A stretch of 64,000 nt of DNA from assembly GCA_050247515.1 (NCBI GenBank), contig JBFWUB010000023.1, forward strand, positions 1 through 64,000. Direction: 5' to 3'. Shown here piece by piece: positions 8,736 through 16,654 of the stretch. The position numbers were made by a program, and so were the translations under genes. This DNA comes from RAM1 sp050247515 (GTDB lineage Bacteria; Pseudomonadota; Gammaproteobacteria; Burkholderiales; Burkholderiaceae_C). A model generated the notes under the pieces. That model saw only the letters and a list, made by a program, of their open reading frames with translations. It made no database searches and was not told where the DNA came from. Position 1 is the first letter of the stretch, and each line of letters starts with the position of its first letter.

Positions 8736-9758
8736 TCAGTCCTTGCGGGCGGCCAGCTCCTTGCGCAGGTCTTCCAGCGCCTGCTTGCCGTTCACGCCCA
8801 CCTTGTCGGCGCTGGCCGTCCAGGTGGCGTACAGCGGCTCCGCGGCCTTCTTCCAGGCATCCAGTTGCGCAGGCGTGAGCTTCACGATCGTGTGCCCGCC
8901 CATTTTTTCCAGCTTGCCCTGGCCGGAGTCTTCGTCGTCGCCCCAGGCGGCGCCGACCTTGCCGGCCCATTCGTTGTTGCAGTGGTCGTCAATCACCTTC
9001 TTCTGGCCGGCGGCCAGCTTGTCGTACCAGCCCTTGTTCATGACCCAGACGAAGTTGGACGCGTACAGGCGCATGTCGGTGTGGAACTTGGTCGCCTTGT
9101 CAATGCCGAAGGTGATGATCGAACCCCAGGGGAACGACAGCGCGTCGGCCACGCCCTTGTCCAGCGCGTCGCGCGCCTCGGGCGCGGACACCTGCACGTT
9201 GGTGCCACCCAGCAGGCTCATGAAGGCGGCATTGGTGCCGTTGGACGAGCGCATCTTCATGCCCTTGATCTGGCCGGGCTCGGTAATGGGCTTCTTGGCA
9301 TGCAGCGTGCCCACGTGCAGGTGGGCAAAGCACAGCTTCACGTCCTTCATTTCATTGGCGGCGTACTTGCGGTACCAGGCGTCCAGCGCGGCCGAGCCGG
9401 GGCCGGGCTTGTTGATCAGAAAGGGCAACTCGCCCACGGCGATCATCGGAAAGCGCCCGGCCTGGTAGCCGGGGTTCACCCAGGTCATGTCGGCAATGCC
9501 GTCGCGCGCCATGTCGTAATGGTCGGCGGCCTTGCCCAGCTGCTGGGCGGGAAAGAAGGCGATCTTGATCGAGCCCTTGGACGCGGCTTCCACCGACTTG
9601 GCCCAGGGCTCAAAGCCGGTCCTGGCCAGCGGGTGCGTGCCGGGCAGCCAGTGCGCGAACTTCAGTTCAACCGGCTTGTCCTGGGCCTGGGCGCCGAGGG
9701 CAAAAACAGCCAGCACGGCGGCGGCGGCCGCGCGCAAAGTGGGGTTCAGCTTGCTCAT
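8736..9758 (-). CDS. dctP: TRAP transporter substrate-binding protein (DctP type)
   Basis: A 340-aa periplasmic binding protein. The ATG at 9758 is preceded by AGGAGA and gives a clear signal peptide, MSKLNPTLRAAAAAVLAVFA with cleavage near GAQAQ; the longer frame upstream would place this signal internally. Mature features include LKFAHWLPGTHP, the PAQQLGKAADHYDMARDG segment and GMKMRSSNGTN, which typically holds the Arg that binds a substrate carboxylate in TRAP proteins. The ligand is probably an organic acid. Position 50 nt after iorB suggests an aromatic keto acid or related acid, which is inference from context. Confidence 0.9.
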   Translation of the reverse strand: MSKLNPTLRAAAAAVLAVFALGAQAQDKPVELKFAHWLPGTHPLARTGFEPWAKSVEAASKGSIKIAFFPAQQLGKAADHYDMARDGIADMTWVNPGYQAGRFPMIAVGELPFLINKPGPGSAALDAWYRKYAANEMKDVKLCFAHLHVGTLHAKKPITEPGQIKGMKMRSSNGTNAAFMSLLGGTNVQVSAPEARDALDKGVADALSFPWGSIITFGIDKATKFHTDMRLYASNFVWVMNKGWYDKLAAGQKKVIDDHCNNEWAGKVGAAWGDDEDSGQGKLEKMGGHTIVKLTPAQLDAWKKAAEPLYATWTASADKVGVNGKQALEDLRKELAARKD

Positions 9759-9808
9759 GCAATGTCTCCTTTGGTTATGAAAAGTAATCATCTCGATGAT
9801 CCGGCTTT

Positions 9809-11323
9809 TCAGGGTGCCGGTGTCATGGTGTTTTCCCGCTGCCGGGGTGGCGCCGTGGCGGCCCAGAACACCGGCTGTGCCGTGGGGGCTTTCTGGTGTG
9901 CGCTGTTCAGTTTGCCTTCGGGGTCGGCCAGCGTGGCCTTCAGCGCGGCCTGCAGCCGCCCGGCGGCGCTGGCCACGTCCAGCTGGCCGGCCAGCGCGGG
10001 CGCCACATGTGTGGCCCACAGCCGGGCGTAGTTCTGACGGCCCCGCAGCTGCGTGTCGCCATAGCCCTTGAGCACCTGCGGCAGCCCGGCCAGGGCCAGT
10101 GCCAGCGCAGGCGACAGCGGCAGCACCTGCCGCATCGCGCCCAGCCAGGCCGCCAGGGCCTCGTGCTCCTGGGCATAGCGCAGCGAGCGCGGGCGCAGCG
10201 GGCGCAGCCGCGCCAGAAAGCGCAGCATCAGGTAGCCCCACAGGCTGGTGGAGCGGATGTGCAGGCCCACGTGCGCCTTGCCCAGCCAGCCCCGACGCGC
10301 AGCCAGTGCCATGAGGCGCTCGCCCAAAGCACGCGGCAGCACCGCGGCCACCTCGTCAATGCCGGGTTTGAAGTGCTCGGTCACGCGCACCACGTCGCCG
10401 CTGGCCGCCTGCGCCTCGGCGCGCACGCGCTCGTAGCGGCTGCGCCGGGTCTTGAGGTCCGCCACGCGGATCACGTCCTCAAAGCACATCCACAGCGCCA
10501 GCTGTCGCACGGCTTCTTCCTGCGCGGCGGCGGATTCCGCGGGCGCGGCGGCTGACAGCGCCGCCACGTGGGCCAGGTACTGCTGCGCATAGGCCTCGTC
10601 CTGGTAATCGCGGCAGCGGTCGGCGCCGTGGCGGGCAAGCGCCTGCACGGCGGGCGGCAACGCAGTTGGTGCCTGCGTCACCGGCGCGGCAGCGGCGTCA
10701 TACGCGGCCGCAAAACCAGCCAGGCTGGCCTGCACGCCCTTGCCCGATGCGCGGATCACCGCCTCGCAGGTTTCGCGCGGCCAGGGCAGCACGCCCGCGC
10801 CGGCCAGCGCGCCAAACATCACGGCCGACACCACGGTGCCGCTTTGCACCGTGACGGCCTCCATGTCAAACAGCACGGCGCGCTGTGCCAGCGCCCGCGC
10901 GGCGGCCTGCAGGCGCTGCGGGTCCTGCCGGCCATCGGCCATGTGCATCTTTTCGATGGTGGTGTACACGCGGTGGGTGGATGCGATGAGCGTGGTGCGG
11001 CCAGTGACAAAGCCGCGCTCGACCATGCGCGCGGCCTCCAGCAGCTCGCTGGCCACCACCACGTCCACGCAGCCGGGCAGCGGCGTCAAGGCAAACACCG
11101 GCGCGCCCGCCTGTGCAGGCAACGGTGCGCGCAGCAGCTCGATGTAATAGCTGGTGGCGCCGGTGCGCTGCGCCACACCGGGCACGGAGGTGGCCTGCAC
11201 GGGCAGGCCGCTTTGCAGCGCGCACTGCACCAGCCAGTCGGCCAGCACACCGCCGCCTTCGCCGCCCAGGGCCGCGATCAGGATGCAGAAGGGCGCAGTG
11301 TGGGGAGTCTGTGGGGCGTTCAT
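9809..11323 (-). CDS. iorB: Indolepyruvate oxidoreductase, beta subunit (long form)
   Basis: A 504-aa subunit of the 2-oxoacid oxidoreductase that decarboxylates arylpyruvates to aryl-acetyl-CoA. The N-terminal ~190 residues are the gamma-type pyruvate:ferredoxin oxidoreductase fold (ILIAALGGEGGGVLADWL, then VPGVAQRTGATSYYIEL). The remaining ~300 residues form a DUF6537-like extension seen in proteobacterial long-form IorB proteins, with a conserved RPLRPRSLRYAQEHEALAAW region. The start overlaps the stop of iorA by 4 bp, so the two subunits are translationally coupled. Confidence 0.88.
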   Translation of the reverse strand: MNAPQTPHTAPFCILIAALGGEGGGVLADWLVQCALQSGLPVQATSVPGVAQRTGATSYYIELLRAPLPAQAGAPVFALTPLPGCVDVVVASELLEAARMVERGFVTGRTTLIASTHRVYTTIEKMHMADGRQDPQRLQAAARALAQRAVLFDMEAVTVQSGTVVSAVMFGALAGAGVLPWPRETCEAVIRASGKGVQASLAGFAAAYDAAAAPVTQAPTALPPAVQALARHGADRCRDYQDEAYAQQYLAHVAALSAAAPAESAAAQEEAVRQLALWMCFEDVIRVADLKTRRSRYERVRAEAQAASGDVVRVTEHFKPGIDEVAAVLPRALGERLMALAARRGWLGKAHVGLHIRSTSLWGYLMLRFLARLRPLRPRSLRYAQEHEALAAWLGAMRQVLPLSPALALALAGLPQVLKGYGDTQLRGRQNYARLWATHVAPALAGQLDVASAAGRLQAALKATLADPEGKLNSAHQKAPTAQPVFWAATAPPRQRENTMTPAP

Positions 11324-13467
11324 GCGGGTTGCAGCAGTCCGATAAAGAACCGGTTGAGCCGGTCTGTCAGGCGGTCCCAGGCGCTGGGGTGCGTGACGAT
11401 TTCAATCTTGTGAAAGCTCGGGCACAGCACGGCCGCGTCGGCCACCTCGCCGCACAGGCCGCAGCCCACGCAGCCGTTGGTCACGTGCGCCACGGGTTCG
11501 CGCCTGAGCGGGTCGGTGGACGGCTTGACGGTCAGTGTGGGGCAACCCGACAGGCGGATGCACGAATGGTCCCCGGTACAGGTATCTTCGTCCACGCCGT
11601 AGCGGGTGCGCACGGTGCGCCGCCCCTCCTTGAGCATCCGCGCCCGAATGGGCTTCAGGCGCCGCTGGCGTTCCAGCTGGCATTCGCCCTCGGCAATCAC
11701 GACCTTCAGGCCCTTGAACGGCGATTCAATCGCCTCCTTCAGCACGTCGCGCACGCGGCTCACGCGGTAGTTGTGCACGGTCTTGAGCCACTTCACGCCC
11801 ATGCCCTTGAGCGTGTTTTCAATCGTCATCTCGTCGCCCGTGGCGCTGGACCCTTCGGCCACGCGCTTGGCCTCGGACTGCGGCGTGGACATGGTTTCCT
11901 GCGTGCCGGTGGCCGAGGTGTAGCCGTTCTTCATGATGACCAGCACCCCATCGCCCTTGTTCAGCAGCGCCGACGACACGCCCGAGAGCAGGCCGTTGTG
12001 CCAGAAGCCGCCGTCGCCCATGATGGCCACGGGCCGCCTGGCCGAGAAGTTCTTTACCGCCGCGCTGGACGCCATGCTCATGCCGTAGCCCAGGATGGAG
12101 TTGCCGAACGAGAACGGCTCGAACGTGGCGAACGAATGGCAGCCGATGTCGGTGGAGATGTGCAGCTTGCCCACATCGCGCTCCACCAGCTTGAGCGCCG
12201 CAAACACGGGCCGCTCGGGGCAGCCGGTGCAGAAGTTGGGCGGGCGCGCGGGCACCATGCCGCCCAGCTCGGCCGCGGCCCGCGCGCGCACCGTGGCCAG
12301 CTCGGTACCGTACTGGCGGCCGGCGGTGGTGTCGATGTGCGGCGCATGCTCGCCCACAAAAGCCACCAGCCCTTTCAGGATGACCTCGGCCGTGTATTCG
12401 CCGCCCATGATGAGCAGGTCCTTGCCGTGCAGGCGGGTTGGCAGGCCGGCGCGGCGCAGCAGCGTGGCAATGTCCTGCTCGATGAATTCGGGCTGGCCTT
12501 CTTCAATCACCATCACCGCGCGCTTGCCCGCGCAGAAGCGTTCAATCTGCTGCGGCACCAGCGGGTACACCACGTTCAGCACCATCAACGGGATCTGCGT
12601 GTTGCCCGCGCTGTCGGCCAGGCCGGCCTGCTGCAGCGCGCGGATGGTGGTGTTGTACAGGCCGCCCTGCACGATCAGGCCCACGCTGTCGTGCCGGCCG
12701 TCAAAGAATTCGTTCAGGCCCTGTTCCTCAATGAACTGGCGCGCGGCGGGCATGCGCACCTCGTACTTGAGCTTTTCATGGCGGAAGGTCGCGGGCGGGT
12801 GCGACAGCCGGTCGTAGCTGAACGGCGCGGCCTGCTGCTGCAGGTGGCGGCCGGAGATGGCGGGCGCGATGTTGTCGCTGGCCGTGAAGCTGCCGCGCAC
12901 GTGGCAGGTGCGGATGCGCAGCTCCATCATCACCGGCGTGCTGGATGCTTCAGACAGCTCAAAGCCCTTTTCCACCATGCGCACGATGCTGGGCAGGTTG
13001 GGCCGCGGGTCCATCAGCCACAGCGCGGATTTGAGCGCAAACGCATGGGTGCGCTCCTGGATCACGCTGGCGCCTTCGCCGTAATCCTCGCCCACCACGA
13101 TCAGCGCGCCGCCCATCACGCCGGGCGACGCCAGGTTGCTCAGGGCGTCGGACGCCACATTGGTGCCCACCACGGATTTCCACGTGACCGCGCCGCGCAC
13201 CGGGTACATGATGGACGCGGCCAGCATGGCGGCGGCCGAGCTTTCATTGGTGCAGGCTTCCACATGCACGCCCAGCTCGTCCAGGTAGTCGCGCGACTGC
13301 ACCATCACATCCAGCAGGTGCGAGATGGGCGAGCCCTGGTAACCCCCCACATAGGTCACGCCCGACTGCAGCAGCGCCTTGGTCACGGCCAGGATGCCTT
13401 CGCCATGGAAGGTCTGGCCGGCGCCCAGCTTCAGCGCCTGGATTTCATCGTGGAATGAGCGCTCCAA
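11320..13467 (-). CDS. iorA: Indolepyruvate ferredoxin oxidoreductase, alpha subunit
   Basis: A 715-aa thiamine-diphosphate enzyme subunit. The N-terminal part has the pyrimidine-binding region with YVGGYQGSPISHLLDV; a central TPP domain follows with NFCTGCPERPVFAALK and a GDGGFWHNGL metal-binding motif. The C-terminus carries iron-sulfur cysteines at 630, 636, 642 and at 666, 669, 672, 682 (CVGCGLCG then LCP). It oxidises indolepyruvate and probably other arylpyruvates, passing electrons to ferredoxin. First gene of the iorAB-dctPQM run; the LysR gene is divergent across 144 bp and is the likely regulator. Confidence 0.92.
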   Translation of the reverse strand: MERSFHDEIQALKLGAGQTFHGEGILAVTKALLQSGVTYVGGYQGSPISHLLDVMVQSRDYLDELGVHVEACTNESSAAAMLAASIMYPVRGAVTWKSVVGTNVASDALSNLASPGVMGGALIVVGEDYGEGASVIQERTHAFALKSALWLMDPRPNLPSIVRMVEKGFELSEASSTPVMMELRIRTCHVRGSFTASDNIAPAISGRHLQQQAAPFSYDRLSHPPATFRHEKLKYEVRMPAARQFIEEQGLNEFFDGRHDSVGLIVQGGLYNTTIRALQQAGLADSAGNTQIPLMVLNVVYPLVPQQIERFCAGKRAVMVIEEGQPEFIEQDIATLLRRAGLPTRLHGKDLLIMGGEYTAEVILKGLVAFVGEHAPHIDTTAGRQYGTELATVRARAAAELGGMVPARPPNFCTGCPERPVFAALKLVERDVGKLHISTDIGCHSFATFEPFSFGNSILGYGMSMASSAAVKNFSARRPVAIMGDGGFWHNGLLSGVSSALLNKGDGVLVIMKNGYTSATGTQETMSTPQSEAKRVAEGSSATGDEMTIENTLKGMGVKWLKTVHNYRVSRVRDVLKEAIESPFKGLKVVIAEGECQLERQRRLKPIRARMLKEGRRTVRTRYGVDEDTCTGDHSCIRLSGCPTLTVKPSTDPLRREPVAHVTNGCVGCGLCGEVADAAVLCPSFHKIEIVTHPSAWDRLTDRLNRFFIGLLQPA

Positions 13468-13611
13468 GAGCGTGTCTCCTTTTATGCGTAGGCCGCCAAT
13501 CTAGGCAAACCCGGCCCATCTGGCGAATGGATTGTTTTGATGCCGGTCATTCACGGCATGGATAATCAGGGCAGACTCTGACGCCGCATTCCACCTTGTG
13601 AACTTCACGCC

Positions 13612-14532
13612 ATGAACTTCCGCCAGCTCGACCTGAACCTGCTGCGCGTGCTGGCCGCCATCCACCGCACGGGCTCGGTCACGGCGGCCGGCCGCGCGCT
13701 GGCCCTGTCACAACCCGCCACCAGCAACGCGCTGGCGCGGCTGCGCGACTATTTTTCAGACGACCTGTTTGTGCGCTCCCCTGCGGGGCTGAAGCCCACG
13801 CGCCTGTGCGAGCGCGTGGCGCCCGATGTGGCCGCCTGGCTGCAGGCGCTGGAGGCGGTGGTCACGGGCCGCGAGGACTTTGACCCCGAGCGCAGCGACA
13901 TGCACTGGCGCCTGTCGCTGTCGGACCTGGGCGAGATGATGTTCCTGGCGCCGCTGGCCACGGCCTTGCGCACCCATGCGCCGCACACCCGGCTGTCCAA
14001 TGTGTCGGTGGCGGCGGCCGACGTGCCTGCCGCGCTGGAGGCACGCGACATTGACTTCGCCATCGGCATCCTGCAGCCGCGCCACCGGGGCGTGCGCTCC
14101 GAGCTGCTGTTTCGTGAACAGTACGTGGCCATGACCTCATCGGCCTGGCGCCCGCCCACGGGCCGCGCAGGCGCGGCCCTGACGATGCAGCAGCTGGCCG
14201 CATCGTCGCTGGTGGTGGCATCGCCCACCGCCACCTTTCACAGCAGCGTGGAGCAGATGCTGGTGCGCCTGAAGCTGGCCGGCCGCGTGGCTGTGCGCGC
14301 GCGCCATTTCGGCGCGCTGCCTGACCTGGCGCTGAACACCGACCTGCTGACCATCGTGCCGCAGATGTACGCCGCCAATCTGGTGCAGCGCCATGACCTG
14401 CGCGTGTGGAACCTGCCGCGCGCGGCGGCGCCGGCCTATGAGGTGCGGCTGGTCTGGCACGCCAGCACCGCGCAGGACCCGGCGCAGCAGTGGATCCGCG
14501 CGCAGGTGCATGCGCTGTTTGGCCGCGCCTGA
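13612..14532 (+). CDS. LysR-family transcriptional regulator
   Basis: A 306-aa LysR-type regulator. The N-terminal winged helix is intact (RQLDLNLLRVLAAIHRTGSV, then TAAGRALALSQPATSNALAR, and DLFVRSPAGLKPT). The effector domain follows from about residue 90 (MHWRLSLSDLGEMMFLAPLA), of the subgroup resembling NodD/PcpR-type regulators. It is divergent from iorA and therefore probably controls the iorAB-dctPQM unit in response to an aromatic or organic acid. A T-N11-A site in the 144-bp gap could not be fixed with confidence. Confidence 0.88.
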   Translation: MNFRQLDLNLLRVLAAIHRTGSVTAAGRALALSQPATSNALARLRDYFSDDLFVRSPAGLKPTRLCERVAPDVAAWLQALEAVVTGREDFDPERSDMHWRLSLSDLGEMMFLAPLATALRTHAPHTRLSNVSVAAADVPAALEARDIDFAIGILQPRHRGVRSELLFREQYVAMTSSAWRPPTGRAGAALTMQQLAASSLVVASPTATFHSSVEQMLVRLKLAGRVAVRARHFGALPDLALNTDLLTIVPQMYAANLVQRHDLRVWNLPRAAAPAYEVRLVWHASTAQDPAQQWIRAQVHALFGRA

Positions 14533-14542
14533 GGCCGCTACC

Positions 14543-15298
14543 ATGAACACCATGACCCAAGACCTCTTCAGGCAGGACGCCTACCTCACCGAATGCACCG
14601 CCACCGTGACCGCCGTGACCGGACAGGGCATCGTGCTGGACCGCACCGTGTTCTATCCGCTGGGCGGTGGCCAGGCCGGCGACGCCGGTGTGCTGGTGCT
14701 GGCCGACGGCAGCCAGATCACCATCGCCGACACCCGCAAGGGCAAGGACGCCGAAGGCCAACCCACGGCCGACATCGTGCATGTGCCGGCGCCGGGGCAG
14801 GAGGCCGCGTTGGCCGCCCTCAAGCCCGGCGACACGGTCACCGCCCGGATTGACTGGGACCGCCGCCACAGGCTCATGCGCTTTCACACCGCCACGCACC
14901 TGCTGTGCCGCGTGGTGCCGCAGCTGGTCAACGGCTGCTCCATCACGCCCGAGTACGCGCGCATGGACTTCAACATGACCGACCCGCTGGACAAGGACGC
15001 GCTGACCCAGGGCATTGCCGCGCTGGTGGCCGCTGCCCACCCGGTGACGGTGGGCAGCATCACCGACGCCGAGCTGGACGCCAACCCGGCCCTGGTCAAG
15101 AGCATGAGCGTGAGCCCGCCGCGCGGCAGCGGCGTGGTGCGCACCATCCGCATTGGCGACACCGCCGACGCGGTGGACCTGCAGCCCTGTGGCGGCACGC
15201 ATGTGGCCAACACCCGCGAAATCGGCGCGGTGGTGGTGACCAAAATCGAGAAAAAGAGCGCCACGACCCGGCGCGTGGTGCTGGGGTTTGCCAACTGA
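14543..15298 (+). CDS. Alanyl-tRNA editing protein (AlaX type)
   Basis: A 251-aa stand-alone editing enzyme that hydrolyses mischarged Ser- or Gly-tRNA(Ala). The zinc-site motifs of the AlaRS editing domain are present: HTATHLLC (HxxxH) around residue 115 and CGGTHVANTREIG near 215. The N-terminal part (TVFYPLGGGQAGDAG) is the AlaRS-like beta-barrel module, so this is the longer AlaX class. I chose the ATG at 14543 (MNTMTQDLFRQDAYL), 10 nt after the LysR stop; 14552 is an equally possible start. The spacing suggests read-through from the LysR gene without implying a functional link. Confidence 0.88.
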   Translation: MNTMTQDLFRQDAYLTECTATVTAVTGQGIVLDRTVFYPLGGGQAGDAGVLVLADGSQITIADTRKGKDAEGQPTADIVHVPAPGQEAALAALKPGDTVTARIDWDRRHRLMRFHTATHLLCRVVPQLVNGCSITPEYARMDFNMTDPLDKDALTQGIAALVAAAHPVTVGSITDAELDANPALVKSMSVSPPRGSGVVRTIRIGDTADAVDLQPCGGTHVANTREIGAVVVTKIEKKSATTRRVVLGFAN

Positions 15299-15355
15299 CC
15301 AAAAATGTTGGCATTCAAGTTCGCAATAATCTTGGCGGAAATATAAAAATCCTCT

Positions 15356-15374
15356 TGTAAATCATCTATTTACA
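15356..15374. promoter_or_regulatory. Perfect palindrome upstream of the Fic gene
   Basis: TGTAAAT-CATCT-ATTTACA, 7-bp arms and a 5-bp spacer, centred 38 bp before the Fic start codon in an unusually AT-rich 104-bp gap. The symmetry and placement suggest an operator. The Fic protein has its own C-terminal winged-helix-like region, so autoregulation is possible. The repeated word ATGTTGGCA also occurs on both sides (near 15305 and 15385). Confidence 0.5.
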
Positions 15375-15402
15375 TAAACATTGATGTTGGCAAAATAGGG
15401 GC

Positions 15403-16602
15403 GTGTACACAGCCCCTCATCAATTCGAGCCCTTGTTGCCCACGGGCCCCCGCCTGGAACCCCTGCTGGCCAAGGCGCACGACCTCTCGCGCCTGGCCGC
15501 CCCCCTGGCTGGCACCCGCGTGCCACCTGAAATGCGCGCCCTGCTGCGCAGCATGAACTCCTACTACACCAACCGCATCGAGGGCCAGCACACAAGGCCC
15601 CATGAGATCGACCAGGCGTTGCGCAAGGATTTCTCTCACAACGCCGAGCTGGCCGCCCGCCAGCGCCTGGCCGTGGCCCACATTGACGCCGAGGCTGCGC
15701 TGGAACAGCGCTATGCCGGCGCTGACGGCGCCCGGGCGTTGTACACACCGCAGGCGGTGCAGGACCTGCACCGCGAGCTGTTTGCCCGGCTGCCGGCGGC
15801 TGACCTTGCCGCCTCTGGGCACACCCCCGTGGTGGCCGGCGAACTGCGCCGGCGCGACGTTCAGGTGGGCCAGCATGTGGCGCCGGCCCATGACAGCGTG
15901 GCGCCGTTCCTGGCGCGATGGGCTGATTTTTATGGCACGGTCCGGCGCGGCGAAGCGGCGCTGGTGGCACTGGCGGCCGCCCATCAGCGCCTGGGGTGGA
16001 TCCACCCCTTTGTGGACGGCAATGGCCGCGTCATGCGGCTGCACACCCATACCGCGCTCCACGCACTGGGTTACACCGGCGGCCTGTGGTCGCCGCTGCG
16101 CGGGTTTGCACGCAGCACCGAGCGCTACTACGCGCTGCTGGCCGACGCCGATGTACCGCGCCGCGGTGACCTGGACGGCCGGGGCAACCTCAGCGAGCAG
16201 GCCCTGGCCGCCTGGATTGACTACGTGCTGGACGTCTGCATGGACCAGGCGGCCTTCATGGCCGGCATGCTGGACTTTTCCGCCCTGAAGGACCGCATGG
16301 AAGCCTGCCTGGTGTATGAGTCCACCGTGTTGAAGTCGGGCGTGCGCCGCGAAGCCCTGCGCGGCCTGCACTACCTGTTCCTGAGCGGCGAGGAGATCAG
16401 CCGCGGCGATTTCAAGTCCATGCTGGGCCTGGGCGAGCGCAACGCCACGGACGTGCTGGGCGCGCTGGTGCGGCGCGGGTTGCTCGCGTCCGACTCGCCC
16501 CAGGGCAAGGTGCGCTTTGGCCTGCCGCAACATGCCTTGCGCTTTTTGTTTCCACGCCTGTGGCCCGAAGCCGAGGCAGATAGTGCGCCGCCTCCAGCCT
16601 GA
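15403..16602 (+). CDS. Fic-family protein adenylyltransferase, self-inhibited class
   Basis: A 399-aa Fic protein that would transfer AMP from ATP to hydroxyl groups of target proteins. The full active-site motif HPFVDGNGRVMR is at 201-212. An N-terminal inhibitory helix motif, TNRIEG at 56-61, fits (S/T)xxxE(G/N), so activity is probably auto-inhibited. A DUF4172/Fic_N-like N-terminal region precedes it. The C-terminal ~75 residues (from REALRGLHYLFL) look like a winged helix. The start is GTG; no closer ATG keeps the N-terminal helix. No small antitoxin gene is adjacent, consistent with in-cis inhibition. The AT-rich leader differs from its neighbours and hints at separate acquisition. Confidence 0.88.
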   Translation: MYTAPHQFEPLLPTGPRLEPLLAKAHDLSRLAAPLAGTRVPPEMRALLRSMNSYYTNRIEGQHTRPHEIDQALRKDFSHNAELAARQRLAVAHIDAEAALEQRYAGADGARALYTPQAVQDLHRELFARLPAADLAASGHTPVVAGELRRRDVQVGQHVAPAHDSVAPFLARWADFYGTVRRGEAALVALAAAHQRLGWIHPFVDGNGRVMRLHTHTALHALGYTGGLWSPLRGFARSTERYYALLADADVPRRGDLDGRGNLSEQALAAWIDYVLDVCMDQAAFMAGMLDFSALKDRMEACLVYESTVLKSGVRREALRGLHYLFLSGEEISRGDFKSMLGLGERNATDVLGALVRRGLLASDSPQGKVRFGLPQHALRFLFPRLWPEAEADSAPPPA

Positions 16603-16654
16603 GATGACACCCGCCCAAGGAACTCGGGCGCCGCAACCGGCTCCCACACCTGCC

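Noticed and set aside
11113..13458. 781-aa plus-strand frame opposite iorA
   Set aside because: His/Arg/Ala-rich shadow frame; iorA on the minus strand has all family motifs.
13468..13611. LysR-type T-N11-A operator in the iorA-LysR gap
   Set aside because: Several loose matches but none with convincing dyad symmetry.
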